DNA from: Clostridia bacterium
GTDB lineage: Bacteria; Bacillota; Clostridia; UBA1381
Assembly: GCA_017404065.1 (NCBI GenBank)
Contig: JAFRDB010000139.1
Coordinates: 1 to 49,352, forward strand
Direction: 5' to 3'
DNA: 49,352 nt
Part shown: piece after piece, positions 24,401 through 31,414 of the stretch
Layout: each line of letters begins with the position of its first letter
Numbering within the stretch: the first letter of the stretch is position 1
Notes under the pieces: model-generated
What the model was told of the DNA's origin: nothing
Database searches by the model: none
Seen by the model: the letters and a program-made list of their open reading frames with translations, nothing else
Translations under genes and position numbers: made by a program

Positions 24401-27148
24401 GTTTTGACAAAAGAAGTATATGACAATGCGACAAAGCTGTATACCGAAAGCTATGTTTATTCAACAGCAAGCGGAAGTAGTATAGTAACAAAAACAATAA
24501 CGGCAGAGGACGCAACGCCAGTAGCGGAAGTAAAGGAATACTACAACAATTTAGGCTGGCTTACAAAGCGTGAGATAGGCACAGGTACGGACAAGCAGAC
24601 ATATAACTATACCTATGACTATCTGGGCAGAATGCTTACGGAAACGGATGCAAAGGGGAATGTTACAGAGTATCAATATGATATAGAAGGTAATGTAACA
24701 ATGATAATATATCCCGATGATACCGTTCAGTTCATTCACTTTGATATGGCGGGAAGAAAGATAATAGAATACGATAGAGAATTAACTGCAACACGGTATA
24801 CATATGATGAACTCGGAAGAGTGACCGATACCAAGAGAAATATGGAAGGCTCGTCTACAGCCGAAACAAAGCGGTATTATGATAAGAATTCTAATGTTAT
24901 AAAGGAAAGCGTAAAAAATAACGCTCAGGGCACATCGGGTGCGGGTAGTACAAGCCCGGATGCGACCTATACCGATACGGAATATGCGTATGACAGCATG
25001 AATAACGTCATAGGCGTAACGACTGCGGGCGGAGCGGTGCAGTATTGGTATGACGTTGCAAACCGTGTAACCGCAATGTCAACAGGTCTTACCGCTATTG
25101 ATCCGAACAGCACAGCACCGACCGATGGAGCAATAACGAGTTATACATATAACAAGCTCAGTTATGTTGCGACAGAAACAGACGCGCTGAATCAGACGGC
25201 TACATATACCTATGACTATGCAGGAAACGCAAAAAGCATAACAGACCGTAACGGCAATGTAACTACAAATGTATACGGACCGTACGGTATTACCTCGTCA
25301 AGTATAACCGATGGCAGCGATACGGAAATGTATACCTACACATATAATGATATGGGACAGGTTACAGAGGCAAAGCTGTACAGTAACAATACACTTACAG
25401 ATACGGTTACGGCGACCTATGACATGTTCGGCAGAAAGCTGACGGAGACCAACAACGGCAGAACCAACAGCTACATCTATGACAAGAACTCCAATTTAAC
25501 GGGCTATCAGCTCAATAACGGAGCAGCAACCGAAAGCAGCAATTTATATACATATGATGAAATGAACCGGTTGACACAGGCTGACTTGAATGGTATAATT
25601 GTATCATATACATATGATGATATGGATAATATTACAAGCAAAACAGTTGGAAATAACGTAACGACCATAACATATAACAACATGTCTTTGCCTACATCAT
25701 ATGTAAACACAATAAACAGCACCACATCAGAATCCTACAGCTACACCTACAGCGTGGACGGCAACAGACTTACTGAGAATGACAGCGCAAACAATATCAG
25801 CAGGTCATACACATATGACGGAAACGGAAGGCTTGTAAGCGAGGACATAAGCGGAGCATACGACTATACCAAGGCATACACCTATGATCTGCGCGGTAAC
25901 AGGCTCACGGAGACCGTAACGGGTGATGACAGCTATGTCATGACAAACACCTACGACCTGAACAACCGTCTCACAAATCAAGTGAAAACAGTAAACGGAA
26001 CGGCAAATAAAGTAACAGACATCTATTATGATGCGAACGGAAATCAGACCTTAAAGGAAAATTACAGCTGTTCACAAAACGGTACGGAAGATATAACGGG
26101 CGGAGACAGAACAACAAGCACAGCTGAGGTATTTACATACAACCTTAGAAGCCAGCTCACAGGCTACGAAACCGCAGACACGACCGCAAGCTACACCTAC
26201 GGCGCGAACGGCTTAAGAAAGAACAAGACGGTAAACAACACAACCACCGGCTTTGTATGGAACGGCGGCAACCTTGCGGCGGAGCTTAGCGGCAACAGCA
26301 TAACAAATCTGTATAACTACGGCGCGGACGGCATTGTATCAAAGACCACCGGAAATACAACCGCACTGTATCTCAAGGATGCACACGGCAGTATAGTTGA
26401 TATAACGGACACAAGCGGCGGCTTTGTGATAAATGAACCGTACAGCTATGATGCGTTCGGAAATATCATAAGCCAAGACACGCCCGACCCGTTCGGCTAC
26501 TGCGGCGAATATCGCGACAGCGAAAGCGGCTTAATTTATCTTAGAAACCGTTATTATGACAGCAGCACAGGCAGATTCATCACCGAGGATAATTATTGGA
26601 ATATATGTAATATGCTCTATGGAGATGAAGAAAATGATTTTATTAACACACAAGATGAAGAAAGAAACAACAATGATGAATGTAATGACAAGAAGAATAA
26701 TTATCATACATTATGTATAGAAAAAAGAGATTTAATTGGATTTAATAATAATTTTTATAGGGCTACACTACATGAAAATGCAATAATTGGAAGCGACTAC
26801 CCCAAAATACAATCCATTGGCAAATTTCTGGCAATTGAAAGAACACGAATTCCTAACATAGAGGCAATTGCTCAAAGTAATAATCTATATGTGTATTCTA
26901 TGAACAATCCAACTAAGTATATCGATACACAAGGGAATGTCGCAGTAGCTGATGATATGGTATATATAGCAGTCGCAGCAGCGGCGGCTATTGCTACTGC
27001 TGGCGTAATTTATTATAAAGAACACACATCTAACAAAAGAAAAAGTACAGAAAACAAACATCAAAAAGGACAAACCAGGAAGTTGAAAGATGCTGGTGGT
27101 GAAAAAGGCGATGCTAGAAGGACGCCAAGAAAAGATAAACGAAAGTGA
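21485..27148 (+). CDS. Secreted RHS-repeat polymorphic toxin
   Basis: An 1887-residue protein. Residues 1-23 are a signal peptide; an acidic linker follows to about 155, then a DUF6531-like start (DLSLPGKNGLDLNIRRTYDN). YD/RHS repeats (YxYDxxGR/N patterns) run from about 450 to 1660. The core closes with DPFGYCGEYRDSESGLIYLR and NRYYDSSTGRFITED (about 1668-1703), the usual cleavage point. The variable tip (about 1704-1887) holds NLYVYSMNNPTKYIDTQGN, a hydrophobic helix (VYIAVAAAAAIATAGVIYY) and a basic end (KGQTRKLKDAGGEKGDARRT). RHS shells encapsulate a toxin aimed at competing cells. Toxin activity of this tip is unknown. The stop overlaps a GTG just before the candidate immunity gene. AGGAGG precedes the start; no strong promoter is seen, so the rib operon promoter may drive it. 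Confidence 0.92.
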   Translation: MYKRITSILLSISISCGIMPAFAADNDKRRNVEEYYYELAEAECSHVLCPDFDPDATQEPYSNEPVEYTFEVSKEFKALEINKDRKENVSDTDTITEAVYDPERENDQYEKNSEPEDRSVTNDETWSNAMADRFGDAYLAPYKRTAGQRVAGNTNRLVIEETDLSLPGKNGLDLNIRRTYDNQKYSESFYAHDLGPLFANHETARNKRYIYAFTNMSNNITVYIGFVTTDDFYTYMQNGMTVSAMPNRTVMANFPDGNRRSIYYFEDIYNRKATSGILLQYDNSFTSFSTRITYSQSVRYQLAFASTIPGKVSLGNSWELEMPEGTIAADNYRTKTYTTTDKITKLYYFNGTFRDIDGNISTFDGDGQFVKYKDGVTPNKYTSSFGSKNNDFMSYTPVFEGSTVPGTSKWYNFMIFDSRRGLTYYIDNNGMTEDYISSWQSMYVVAVMDRFGNMIKYNYNTGNKLTSIEDTYGRVVSFTIGDTESEVSYMDENGHEQSILYENETLPASQLNNDSPISAKEVQRFKVTNEENETTIYDARDTEIIYYGTSAANTSVNGFNYYYDDDIQNCTGSNIERIIYPTGAETRYRYKRINIHSGSHVAHYTYAVEDSYDIISNTVKNHKTYDFATVAGKINKTETDVTKSAVSIYEYSTKSLLEKATTSATGTTSSIPYVIQTYTYDPDDSQPKSVNVNNSGISKTTYYEYQTWYPSSINYEMLGDKKTTYTYHVIDGKRTGIPSIINVQYKSGYDYVIDYSIQTTLTNDNKAVEYERKIKDSTIKSQKQYVYSSDGRVTAVKEWVKDYNSDGVLDENDSPIVTNLSYNDGTYSNTVTESLSSVTDADGENTGAVSTTYTYTRTGKPYSKTDPKGNITTIEYDGTGRAVRYNYPNGGYESIDYNTASKFTNARDLSGKSVWTYYDGFGMPTTKYFHEGSWKTFESRSYDTSERLTTLKKYTDTDKYIKEKYTYDIFNRVLTKEVYDNATKLYTESYVYSTASGSSIVTKTITAEDATPVAEVKEYYNNLGWLTKREIGTGTDKQTYNYTYDYLGRMLTETDAKGNVTEYQYDIEGNVTMIIYPDDTVQFIHFDMAGRKIIEYDRELTATRYTYDELGRVTDTKRNMEGSSTAETKRYYDKNSNVIKESVKNNAQGTSGAGSTSPDATYTDTEYAYDSMNNVIGVTTAGGAVQYWYDVANRVTAMSTGLTAIDPNSTAPTDGAITSYTYNKLSYVATETDALNQTATYTYDYAGNAKSITDRNGNVTTNVYGPYGITSSSITDGSDTEMYTYTYNDMGQVTEAKLYSNNTLTDTVTATYDMFGRKLTETNNGRTNSYIYDKNSNLTGYQLNNGAATESSNLYTYDEMNRLTQADLNGIIVSYTYDDMDNITSKTVGNNVTTITYNNMSLPTSYVNTINSTTSESYSYTYSVDGNRLTENDSANNISRSYTYDGNGRLVSEDISGAYDYTKAYTYDLRGNRLTETVTGDDSYVMTNTYDLNNRLTNQVKTVNGTANKVTDIYYDANGNQTLKENYSCSQNGTEDITGGDRTTSTAEVFTYNLRSQLTGYETADTTASYTYGANGLRKNKTVNNTTTGFVWNGGNLAAELSGNSITNLYNYGADGIVSKTTGNTTALYLKDAHGSIVDITDTSGGFVINEPYSYDAFGNIISQDTPDPFGYCGEYRDSESGLIYLRNRYYDSSTGRFITEDNYWNICNMLYGDEENDFINTQDEERNNNDECNDKKNNYHTLCIEKRDLIGFNNNFYRATLHENAIIGSDYPKIQSIGKFLAIERTRIPNIEAIAQSNNLYVYSMNNPTKYIDTQGNVAVADDMVYIAVAAAAAIATAGVIYYKEHTSNKRKSTENKHQKGQTRKLKDAGGEKGDARRTPRKDKRK

Positions 27149-27162
27149 GGTGTTTTTTTAAA

Positions 27163-27723
27163 ATGATAAATGAAGTTGTGGAGACCATTAAATATCATAT
27201 TACAAAAAAAATGATTATAAGAATTGAAAGAAAAGATATGTTTGAGACAGAATCAATTAATGGATTTCCGATAATGTTGTCAAATAGATTCCTTTTGATG
27301 ACCGTAATTAATGATTTTCATGATGAGGGTTATGCTATTTTAAATATTGAAAACATTATAGATGCATATTCTAATGAACATGATACATTCTATGAAAAAA
27401 TATGTATATCAGAGGGGTTGCAAGATATATCACGACCTAAATTTCTGAGTAGCATATACAACTATCAACAAATATTTCAATCTCTGCAAAATTATGAGGG
27501 ATTAGTATCTATTCAGTGTGAAAATCAAGTTAAAAGATATGCATTTTATCTTGGGATTATAAAAGATGTAAAAGATGAGAATGTAGAATTTCTTGATATT
27601 GGAATGGATGGAGAGTGGGATAATGAAACACATATAATTCCATATGATGAGATAACGCAAATAAATTTTGGAGATAACTATTCAAAGGTGTATTATAAAT
27701 ATTACGATAAATCATTGAAGTAA
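27163..27723 (+). CDS. Putative immunity protein for the RHS toxin
   Basis: A 186-residue, acidic, probably cytoplasmic protein without signal peptide or membrane segment. I do not recognise a family; it has many hydrophobic, aromatic and acidic residues and ends in a segment (IGMDGEWDNETHIIPYDEI) that looks like part of a small beta barrel. The position, 14 bases after the RHS stop codon, the size and the low GC content are typical of cognate immunity genes, so its role is inferred from context. I chose ATG 27163, preceded by GTGAGGTG at a workable distance; an upstream GTG overlapping the RHS stop would add six residues. Confidence 0.65.
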   Translation: MINEVVETIKYHITKKMIIRIERKDMFETESINGFPIMLSNRFLLMTVINDFHDEGYAILNIENIIDAYSNEHDTFYEKICISEGLQDISRPKFLSSIYNYQQIFQSLQNYEGLVSIQCENQVKRYAFYLGIIKDVKDENVEFLDIGMDGEWDNETHIIPYDEITQINFGDNYSKVYYKYYDKSLK

Positions 27724-27732
27724 CGGACAGGG

Positions 27733-27806
27733 GACGGATCGAGACCACTGAAAAAAGTCAGAGAACTAATAAAAAACATGGAAAACGGCTCGATTTATGG
27801 TATAAG
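27733..27806. repeat. Direct repeat R1 of the RHS island
   Basis: GGACGGATCGAGACCACTG, then AAAAAGTCAGAGAA, then CATGGAAAACGGCTC and ATTTATGGTATAA. The same series occurs at 30314-30391. The two copies each follow a cassette end, after the candidate immunity gene here and after the membrane protein gene there. Confidence 0.75.
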
Positions 27807-27854
27807 CAGATAGGCGTGCCGCTCCTGTTGTGGCTGCCGCTCACATGGGTGAGG

Positions 27855-28006
27855 CAGACGGGGGGACGGTTCTGTTGTCTGGTCAGGCAGACGGGGGGAC
27901 GGTTCTGTTGTCTGGTCAAACAGTCACAGACGGGGGCAGACGGGGGGCGGTTCTGTTGTCTGGTCAAACAGGACAGACAGGACGAGAGAACCGTCCCCTC
28001 GTCTGC
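27855..28006. repeat. Cluster of REP-like hairpin repeats, first block
   Basis: Three direct copies of GACGGGGGGACGGTTCTG followed by TTGTCTGGTCA start near 27855, 27888 and 27937. The last is followed by the inverted form AGAACCGTCCCCTCGTCTG (about 27987-28006), so that GGGG-CGGTTCT and AGAACCG-CCCC form a stem with a loop of about 35 bases. GC content is far above the surrounding toxin genes. The sequence resembles REP/RAYT-type extragenic palindromes that I associate with Firmicutes genomes. No transposase is present here. Confidence 0.75.
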
Positions 28007-28020
28007 CCTCGTCTGAGGGG

Positions 28021-28650
28021 TTGAAAATAACTTGTAAAGTGGATGATAGTGAAGAAGTGTTCAGAATGTTAAGTGAATTAACTGATGACAAACTGGAATA
28101 TACAGAATATACAGATGAAGACGGCAATGGAACTGGAATGGGCGAATTTAAAATTGTTAAAACATATGATACCGATAGACATGTTGGGCAAACACTCATA
28201 AATGATTTAATAAATTCTGAGACCGAGGTAAACATTAATCTTGGGCTTAGATTTGATGGAGAGACAAACCAAATAGATTGGTATGACCTTTCTAAGATGG
28301 AAGTATGGGTTGATAATGGCAACACTCTGGGAACTGCAGCATTGATGATGGATACTAAAACGGGTGAGATTTCCAATACAGATTTTGTTGATTTTATGAC
28401 TCTTGGGCATGAATTAGTGCATGCATGGAGGGGAATTAAAGGATTATATTTGCCTGATGAAGCTAAAGATGGTTCATACAGATACGGTATGGAAAGGCAA
28501 GAGGAGTTACAAACAACAGGCTTGTTTTATAATGCTTCCGGATACACTAATCCAAAATCTATGCATGGAATTGTATCAGAAAATGGGTTGCGTTTAGAAT
28601 ATCACAAAAAAAGAGGCAATCCCAAAATGCAGCTCAGAGTACAGTATTAA
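28021..28650 (+). CDS. Orphan toxin tip, M91-type zinc metalloprotease (NleD-like)
   Basis: A 209-residue protein without signal peptide or RHS core. The zinc motif LGHELVHAWRG is at about residues 130-140, followed by an EELQTTG segment (about 161-167) supplying the third ligand and ENGLRLEYHKKRG near the end; this order fits the M91 effector peptidase family, often found as the tip of RHS and other polymorphic toxins. The reading frame begins with TTG directly after the REP block, and GAGGGG is too close to it for efficient initiation. It is therefore probably a displaced tip cassette, silent unless recombined behind an RHS core. The downstream SLH gene starts 16 bases later. Confidence 0.7.
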   Translation: MKITCKVDDSEEVFRMLSELTDDKLEYTEYTDEDGNGTGMGEFKIVKTYDTDRHVGQTLINDLINSETEVNINLGLRFDGETNQIDWYDLSKMEVWVDNGNTLGTAALMMDTKTGEISNTDFVDFMTLGHELVHAWRGIKGLYLPDEAKDGSYRYGMERQEELQTTGLFYNASGYTNPKSMHGIVSENGLRLEYHKKRGNPKMQLRVQY

Positions 28651-28666
28651 ACGGAGGATGATATAC

Positions 28667-29665
28667 ATGAAAAAAAAGCAATTCTTAATGTATATATTAA
28701 TGATTGTAACGTTTATACAGATTAGTTTTTTTGCAGACACATGTACAGCTAATACTAATCAGCAAAAGATAATTGATGGAACGGATGTTGTAGAAATTAA
28801 AGTAATTTGTGATATTGCAGGCCAAGGTCATCCAAAACCGCCGGAAAAATCATATGCATGGCGTACTAATGAAGAAAAAGTTATTCAGGACATTATTCAT
28901 CGTATTAATGCATTTGATTTGAATGAAGATGGAAAGACTGTATCCGGTGGTGATTTATCTGTTGTAAATATTAATATAAAACTAGCAGATGAAACTTTTT
29001 ATAATGTCGGTTTTGTAGATGGTCGATTCTATAACGAAAAAGGTAAACAGTTTTATGTTGAGAGAACTGAATATAAACGTTTTCTGGATCATATATATGC
29101 TTTGAAAACATATGAACTTACACTGCCGGATCAAGAGCCTTTTGAGACGTCAGAATGGGCAAAAACTTATATTGCGCAGGCTAAACTAAGCAATTTGGTG
29201 CCAAGATGGAATCAGATTTGGTATAAAAGCGATATAATACGGTTGGAGACATGTCAGCTTATCGACAACTTACTAAAAATAAATGGTTGCGAAACGGAAC
29301 TGATAACAAATTCTGTGTTTTCAGATATAAACGATATAAGCGTAAATCAATTATATAAGATTGGAATAATAGATGGTAAAGAAAGCACCAAGTTTTATCC
29401 ATTCGACCGAATAACGCGTGAGGAATTGGCAAAGGTATTGTCAAAGACATATCATTTCCTTAATCAAGATGCAGAGATATTTAAATCTGAGAAGGTGTAT
29501 GCTGATAACGAGGAGATTTCGGAATGGGCGAGACCTTATATAGCTGAAATGACAAAGTTAGGTGTACTGCAAGGAGAAGATAACGGATATTTTAACCCCA
29601 AAGAAGAAATAACAAAGGAACAAGTAATAGTTGCGTTGCTTAATATTAACAATTTATTCAATTGA
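28667..29665 (+). CDS. Secreted SLH-domain protein, possible immunity partner of the M91 tip
   Basis: A 332-residue protein. Residues 1-28 are a lipoprotein-free signal peptide. Residues about 35-150 form a mixed alpha/beta domain I cannot name (VVEIKVICDIAGQGHP, then LADETFYNVGFVDGRFYNE). From about 160 there are SLH-type repeats (EWAKTYIAQAKLSNLVP; LYKIGIIDGKESTKFYPFDR with ITREELAKVLS; EWARPYIAEMTKLGVLQGED with NGYFNPKEEITKEQ). SLH repeats bind wall polymer, so the protein sits outside. GGAGG at the right distance supports ATG 28667. The tight spacing to the M91 gene suggests an immunity role outside the cytoplasm, but it could also be an independent surface protein. Confidence 0.75.
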   Translation: MKKKQFLMYILMIVTFIQISFFADTCTANTNQQKIIDGTDVVEIKVICDIAGQGHPKPPEKSYAWRTNEEKVIQDIIHRINAFDLNEDGKTVSGGDLSVVNINIKLADETFYNVGFVDGRFYNEKGKQFYVERTEYKRFLDHIYALKTYELTLPDQEPFETSEWAKTYIAQAKLSNLVPRWNQIWYKSDIIRLETCQLIDNLLKINGCETELITNSVFSDINDISVNQLYKIGIIDGKESTKFYPFDRITREELAKVLSKTYHFLNQDAEIFKSEKVYADNEEISEWARPYIAEMTKLGVLQGEDNGYFNPKEEITKEQVIVALLNINNLFN

Positions 29666-29666
29666 C

Positions 29667-29875
29667 AGACCAGACGAGGGGACGGTTATTGTCTTGCCAG
29701 ACGGGGGGCGGTTCTGCTGTCTGGTCGCCCACTCGTTGGACAAGCCCGGATGCAACCTATACAGATACGGAATACGCCTATGACAGCATGAATAACGTCA
29801 TCAGACGGGGGTGGACGGTTCTGTTGTCTGGTCAAACAGGACAGACAGGACGAGAGAACCGTCCCCTCGTCTGCT
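29667..29875. repeat. Cluster of REP-like hairpin repeats, second block
   Basis: Copies near 29671 (CAGACGAGGGGACGGTTATTG), 29698 (CAGACGGGGGGCGGTTCTG) and 29802 (CAGACGGGGGTGGACGGTTC), the last again followed by the inverted AGAACCGTCCCCTCGTCTG at about 29855-29873. A 62-bp piece of RHS coding sequence is enclosed between the second and third copies. The block lies between the SLH gene and the small membrane protein gene. Confidence 0.75.
29740..29801 (+). pseudogene. 62-bp fragment of an RHS gene
   Basis: Aligns without gaps to 24950-25011 of the intact RHS gene: 58 of 62 bases identical. The four differences (GCG/GCA, ACC/ACA, TAT/TAC, GCG/GCC) are all silent, and both read SPDATYTDTEYAYDSMNNVI. 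Because all changes are silent, the scrap probably came from a second RHS gene kept under selection rather than from a recent copy of this one. The open frame continues to 29955 past the REP sequence and ends in a short non-RHS stretch (YDIKPYDEYGNVPTASRR), which may be the remnant of a toxin tip. Confidence 0.85.
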
Positions 29876-29951
29876 ATTGGGGACATTATCAATATGATAT
29901 AAAACCGTATGATGAATATGGTAATGTACCGACAGCAAGCAGGAGGATTCC

Positions 29952-30302
29952 ATGATAATGATAAAACGTATTATAATAATTATTCACATGATACTTTTGA
30001 TGCTTGCATTGATAATTGCATTATTTAATAAACAGCATTACTATGAATATATTTATATGTTATCATTTTTTGAAAAAACCAATAATTCATTTGACTTGAT
30101 TATAGCTGAATTTTTCTGCGCTTTGGGAATGATTATAATTGATTTTATATACATAATAATAAGTATTGCAAAAAAGATAATAGCAATTAAACAAAAAAAT
30201 GTTTCGAAAAACATGAAAGAAGTGATATTATGGAGTGTTATGCTTGTTATAGCCTTTTTGACAATATATATATTTTTGGATAATTATGTTATGCTTTTAT
30301 AG
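29952..30302 (+). CDS. Small membrane protein, candidate orphan immunity protein
   Basis: A 116-residue very hydrophobic and AT-rich protein with three likely transmembrane helices (about 5-24, 48-72, 92-112) and a basic cytoplasmic loop (KKIIAIKQKNVSKNMKE). No recognisable family. AGGAGG seven bases before the ATG gives it a good start. It follows a stretch that looks like the end of a lost RHS toxin tip and it is the last gene of the island, so an immunity protein retained from an earlier toxin is a reasonable guess; that is inference from position only. Confidence 0.6.
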   Translation: MIMIKRIIIIIHMILLMLALIIALFNKQHYYEYIYMLSFFEKTNNSFDLIIAEFFCALGMIIIDFIYIIISIAKKIIAIKQKNVSKNMKEVILWSVMLVIAFLTIYIFLDNYVMLL

Positions 30303-30313
30303 AGGTGTCGAGT

Positions 30314-30391
30314 GGACGATTCGAGACCACTGAAAAAGTCAGAGAAAAATTAAAAAAAAGCATGGAAAAACGGCTCAATTTATGGTATAAT
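30314..30391. repeat. Direct repeat R2 of the RHS island, with a TATAAT box
   Basis: Second copy of the repeat at 27733-27806: GGACGATTCGAGACCACTG, AAAAAGTCAGAGAA, CATGGAAAAACGGCTCAATT and TATGGTATAAT. Here the end reads TATAAT (in the other copy TATAAG), so this copy may act as a -10 box for ribH; I see no good -35 box. Confidence 0.7.
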
Positions 30392-30417
30392 ATAAGTGAA
30401 CAAAATACAAACTGTAA

Positions 30418-30462
30418 AGCAGCTCAAAATGTGACATTTATTTAAGTATAAATAATAAGAAT
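30418..30462 (+). pseudogene. Duplicated 3' end of ribBA, right boundary of the RHS island
   Basis: Matches the last 11 codons of ribBA at 21368-21415: AAAGCAGCTCAAAATGTGACATT versus AAAGCAGATAAAAATGGGACATT, then the common TTATTTAAGTAT. The glycine codon GGA has become TGA. The fragment sits directly before the AGGAGG of ribH, where the true end of ribBA would have been before the island arrived. Confidence 0.8.
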
Positions 30463-30484
30463 AAAACAACAGGAGGAAATTATA

Positions 30485-30958
30485 ATGAATGTATTTGAAG
30501 GCAAATTAACAGGTGAAGGCTTAAAGATCGGCATAGTAGCGTCAAGGTTCAATGAGTTTATCACATCAAAGCTCATATCCGGCGCAAAGGACTGCCTTAT
30601 CCGCCACGGTGTTAAGGATGAGGACATCACTCTTGCGTGGGTGCCGGGCGCGTATGAGCTGCCGCTTATCGCAAAGAAGATGGTAATGAACATGACCTAT
30701 GACGCTGTTATATGCGTGGGCGCTATAATCCGCGGCTCGACCTCGCATTATGACATGGTATGCAACGAGACGTCTAAGGGTATCGCACAGGTTTCCCTTA
30801 ATTCCGGTATACCCGTACTCTTCGGCGTGCTGACAACAGACACGATAGAACAGGCAGTGGAGCGCGCCGGAACAAAGGCGGGGAACAAGGGCTATGACGC
30901 GGCAATGTCGGCAATTGAAATGGCAAATCTGATGCGTGAGTTCGACCGCATGGATTAA
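30485..30958 (+). CDS. ribH: 6,7-dimethyl-8-ribityllumazine synthase
   Basis: A 157-residue protein, the usual length. It has the conserved [16 protein letters not shown] start with the tryptophan/phenylalanine substrate pocket, [15 protein letters not shown] (about 55-69), [18 protein letters not shown] with the catalytic histidine (about 79-96) and [20 protein letters not shown]. It condenses the ribBA and ribD products to lumazine, the substrate of ribE. AGGAGG precedes the ATG. It is the missing last gene of the rib operon, now 9 kb away from ribBA because of the RHS island. It may be read through from the riboswitch promoter or from a new promoter in R2, so its control by FMN is uncertain. 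Confidence 0.95.
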   Translation: MNVFEGKLTGEGLKIGIVASRFNEFITSKLISGAKDCLIRHGVKDEDITLAWVPGAYELPLIAKKMVMNMTYDAVICVGAIIRGSTSHYDMVCNETSKGIAQVSLNSGIPVLFGVLTTDTIEQAVERAGTKAGNKGYDAAMSAIEMANLMREFDRMD

Positions 30959-31083
30959 ATCGCTCATCCGGGTTGATAGGGCGAGCAGGTGACAAAGTCA
31001 CCGACCAGCCTCGCGCGTTTTCGCAAGCTCACATACAAGCATATAGCTCGCTTGTTCAAACGCACGACCTGAACGATTTTCTC
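30957..31083. repeat. Long hairpin, copy 2 of the leader-hairpin family
   Basis: Outer arms GGATTAAATCG and CGATTTTCTCC (the left arm overlaps the ribH stop codon), inner arms CTCGCGCGTTTTCGCAAGC and GCTTGTTCAAACGCACGA. An extra small hairpin GGTGAC-AAA-GTCACC is present in the left half. It ends 23 bases before the next start codon. It shares the blocks CTCGCRCGTTTT and AAACGCACGAYCTGAACG with the copy at 45367-45475. Confidence 0.7.
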
Positions 31084-31106
31084 CACGCGATCAGGAGATA
31101 AATATT

Positions 31107-31406
31107 ATGAAAGATAAAATACTTAAATGGCTCGACACCACTGCGGGGCGCCTGATATTCGCGCTTGCGTCCGGCGCGGCATATTACATTATACTTTTGC
31201 ACTGGCTTATCGAGTGGTCACGCGGACTTTTGTTTATCGCGTTATCGGTCGCGCCTGTTATTATCTGCGGCGCGGCGATAATAATAATAAAGCTTATGAA
31301 ACAGGCAAAGGAGGATAACAATGACACGGCGATATTCCGTCTGTTCATCCTCCACGCGATATTAATTGTTATCAGCCTTGCCTTCTTAGCGGCAATGTTT
31401 GTGTAA
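31107..31406 (+). CDS. Small hypothetical membrane protein
   Basis: A 99-residue protein with three hydrophobic helices (about 14-33, 37-62 and 78-98) separated by short basic or acidic loops. No recognised family. AGGAGATAAATATT before ATG supports the start. It lies behind ribH and one of the leader hairpins, and is convergent with the small gene on the minus strand with only eight bases between their stop codons. Possible roles (riboflavin transport, for instance) are not supported: it is too short for RibU and has no family motif. Confidence 0.65.
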   Translation: MKDKILKWLDTTAGRLIFALASGAAYYIILLHWLIEWSRGLLFIALSVAPVIICGAAIIIIKLMKQAKEDNNDTAIFRLFILHAILIVISLAFLAAMFV

Positions 31407-31414
31407 AACTACCA

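Noticed and set aside
21485..27148. Teneurin-like or insecticidal Tc toxin
   Set aside because: The protein has the RHS/YD core but no TcB/TcC partner genes or spore-forming TcA; a general RHS polymorphic toxin is the better description.
27855..28006. CRISPR array
   Set aside because: Repeat spacing is irregular, copies nearly abut, one is inverted, and there are no cas genes.
27816..28024. Open frames rich in QTGGRFCCLV or TRQQNRPPV-type repeats
   Set aside because: They are translations of the REP-like hairpin repeats in several frames and strands, have no ribosome binding site and no conserved domain.
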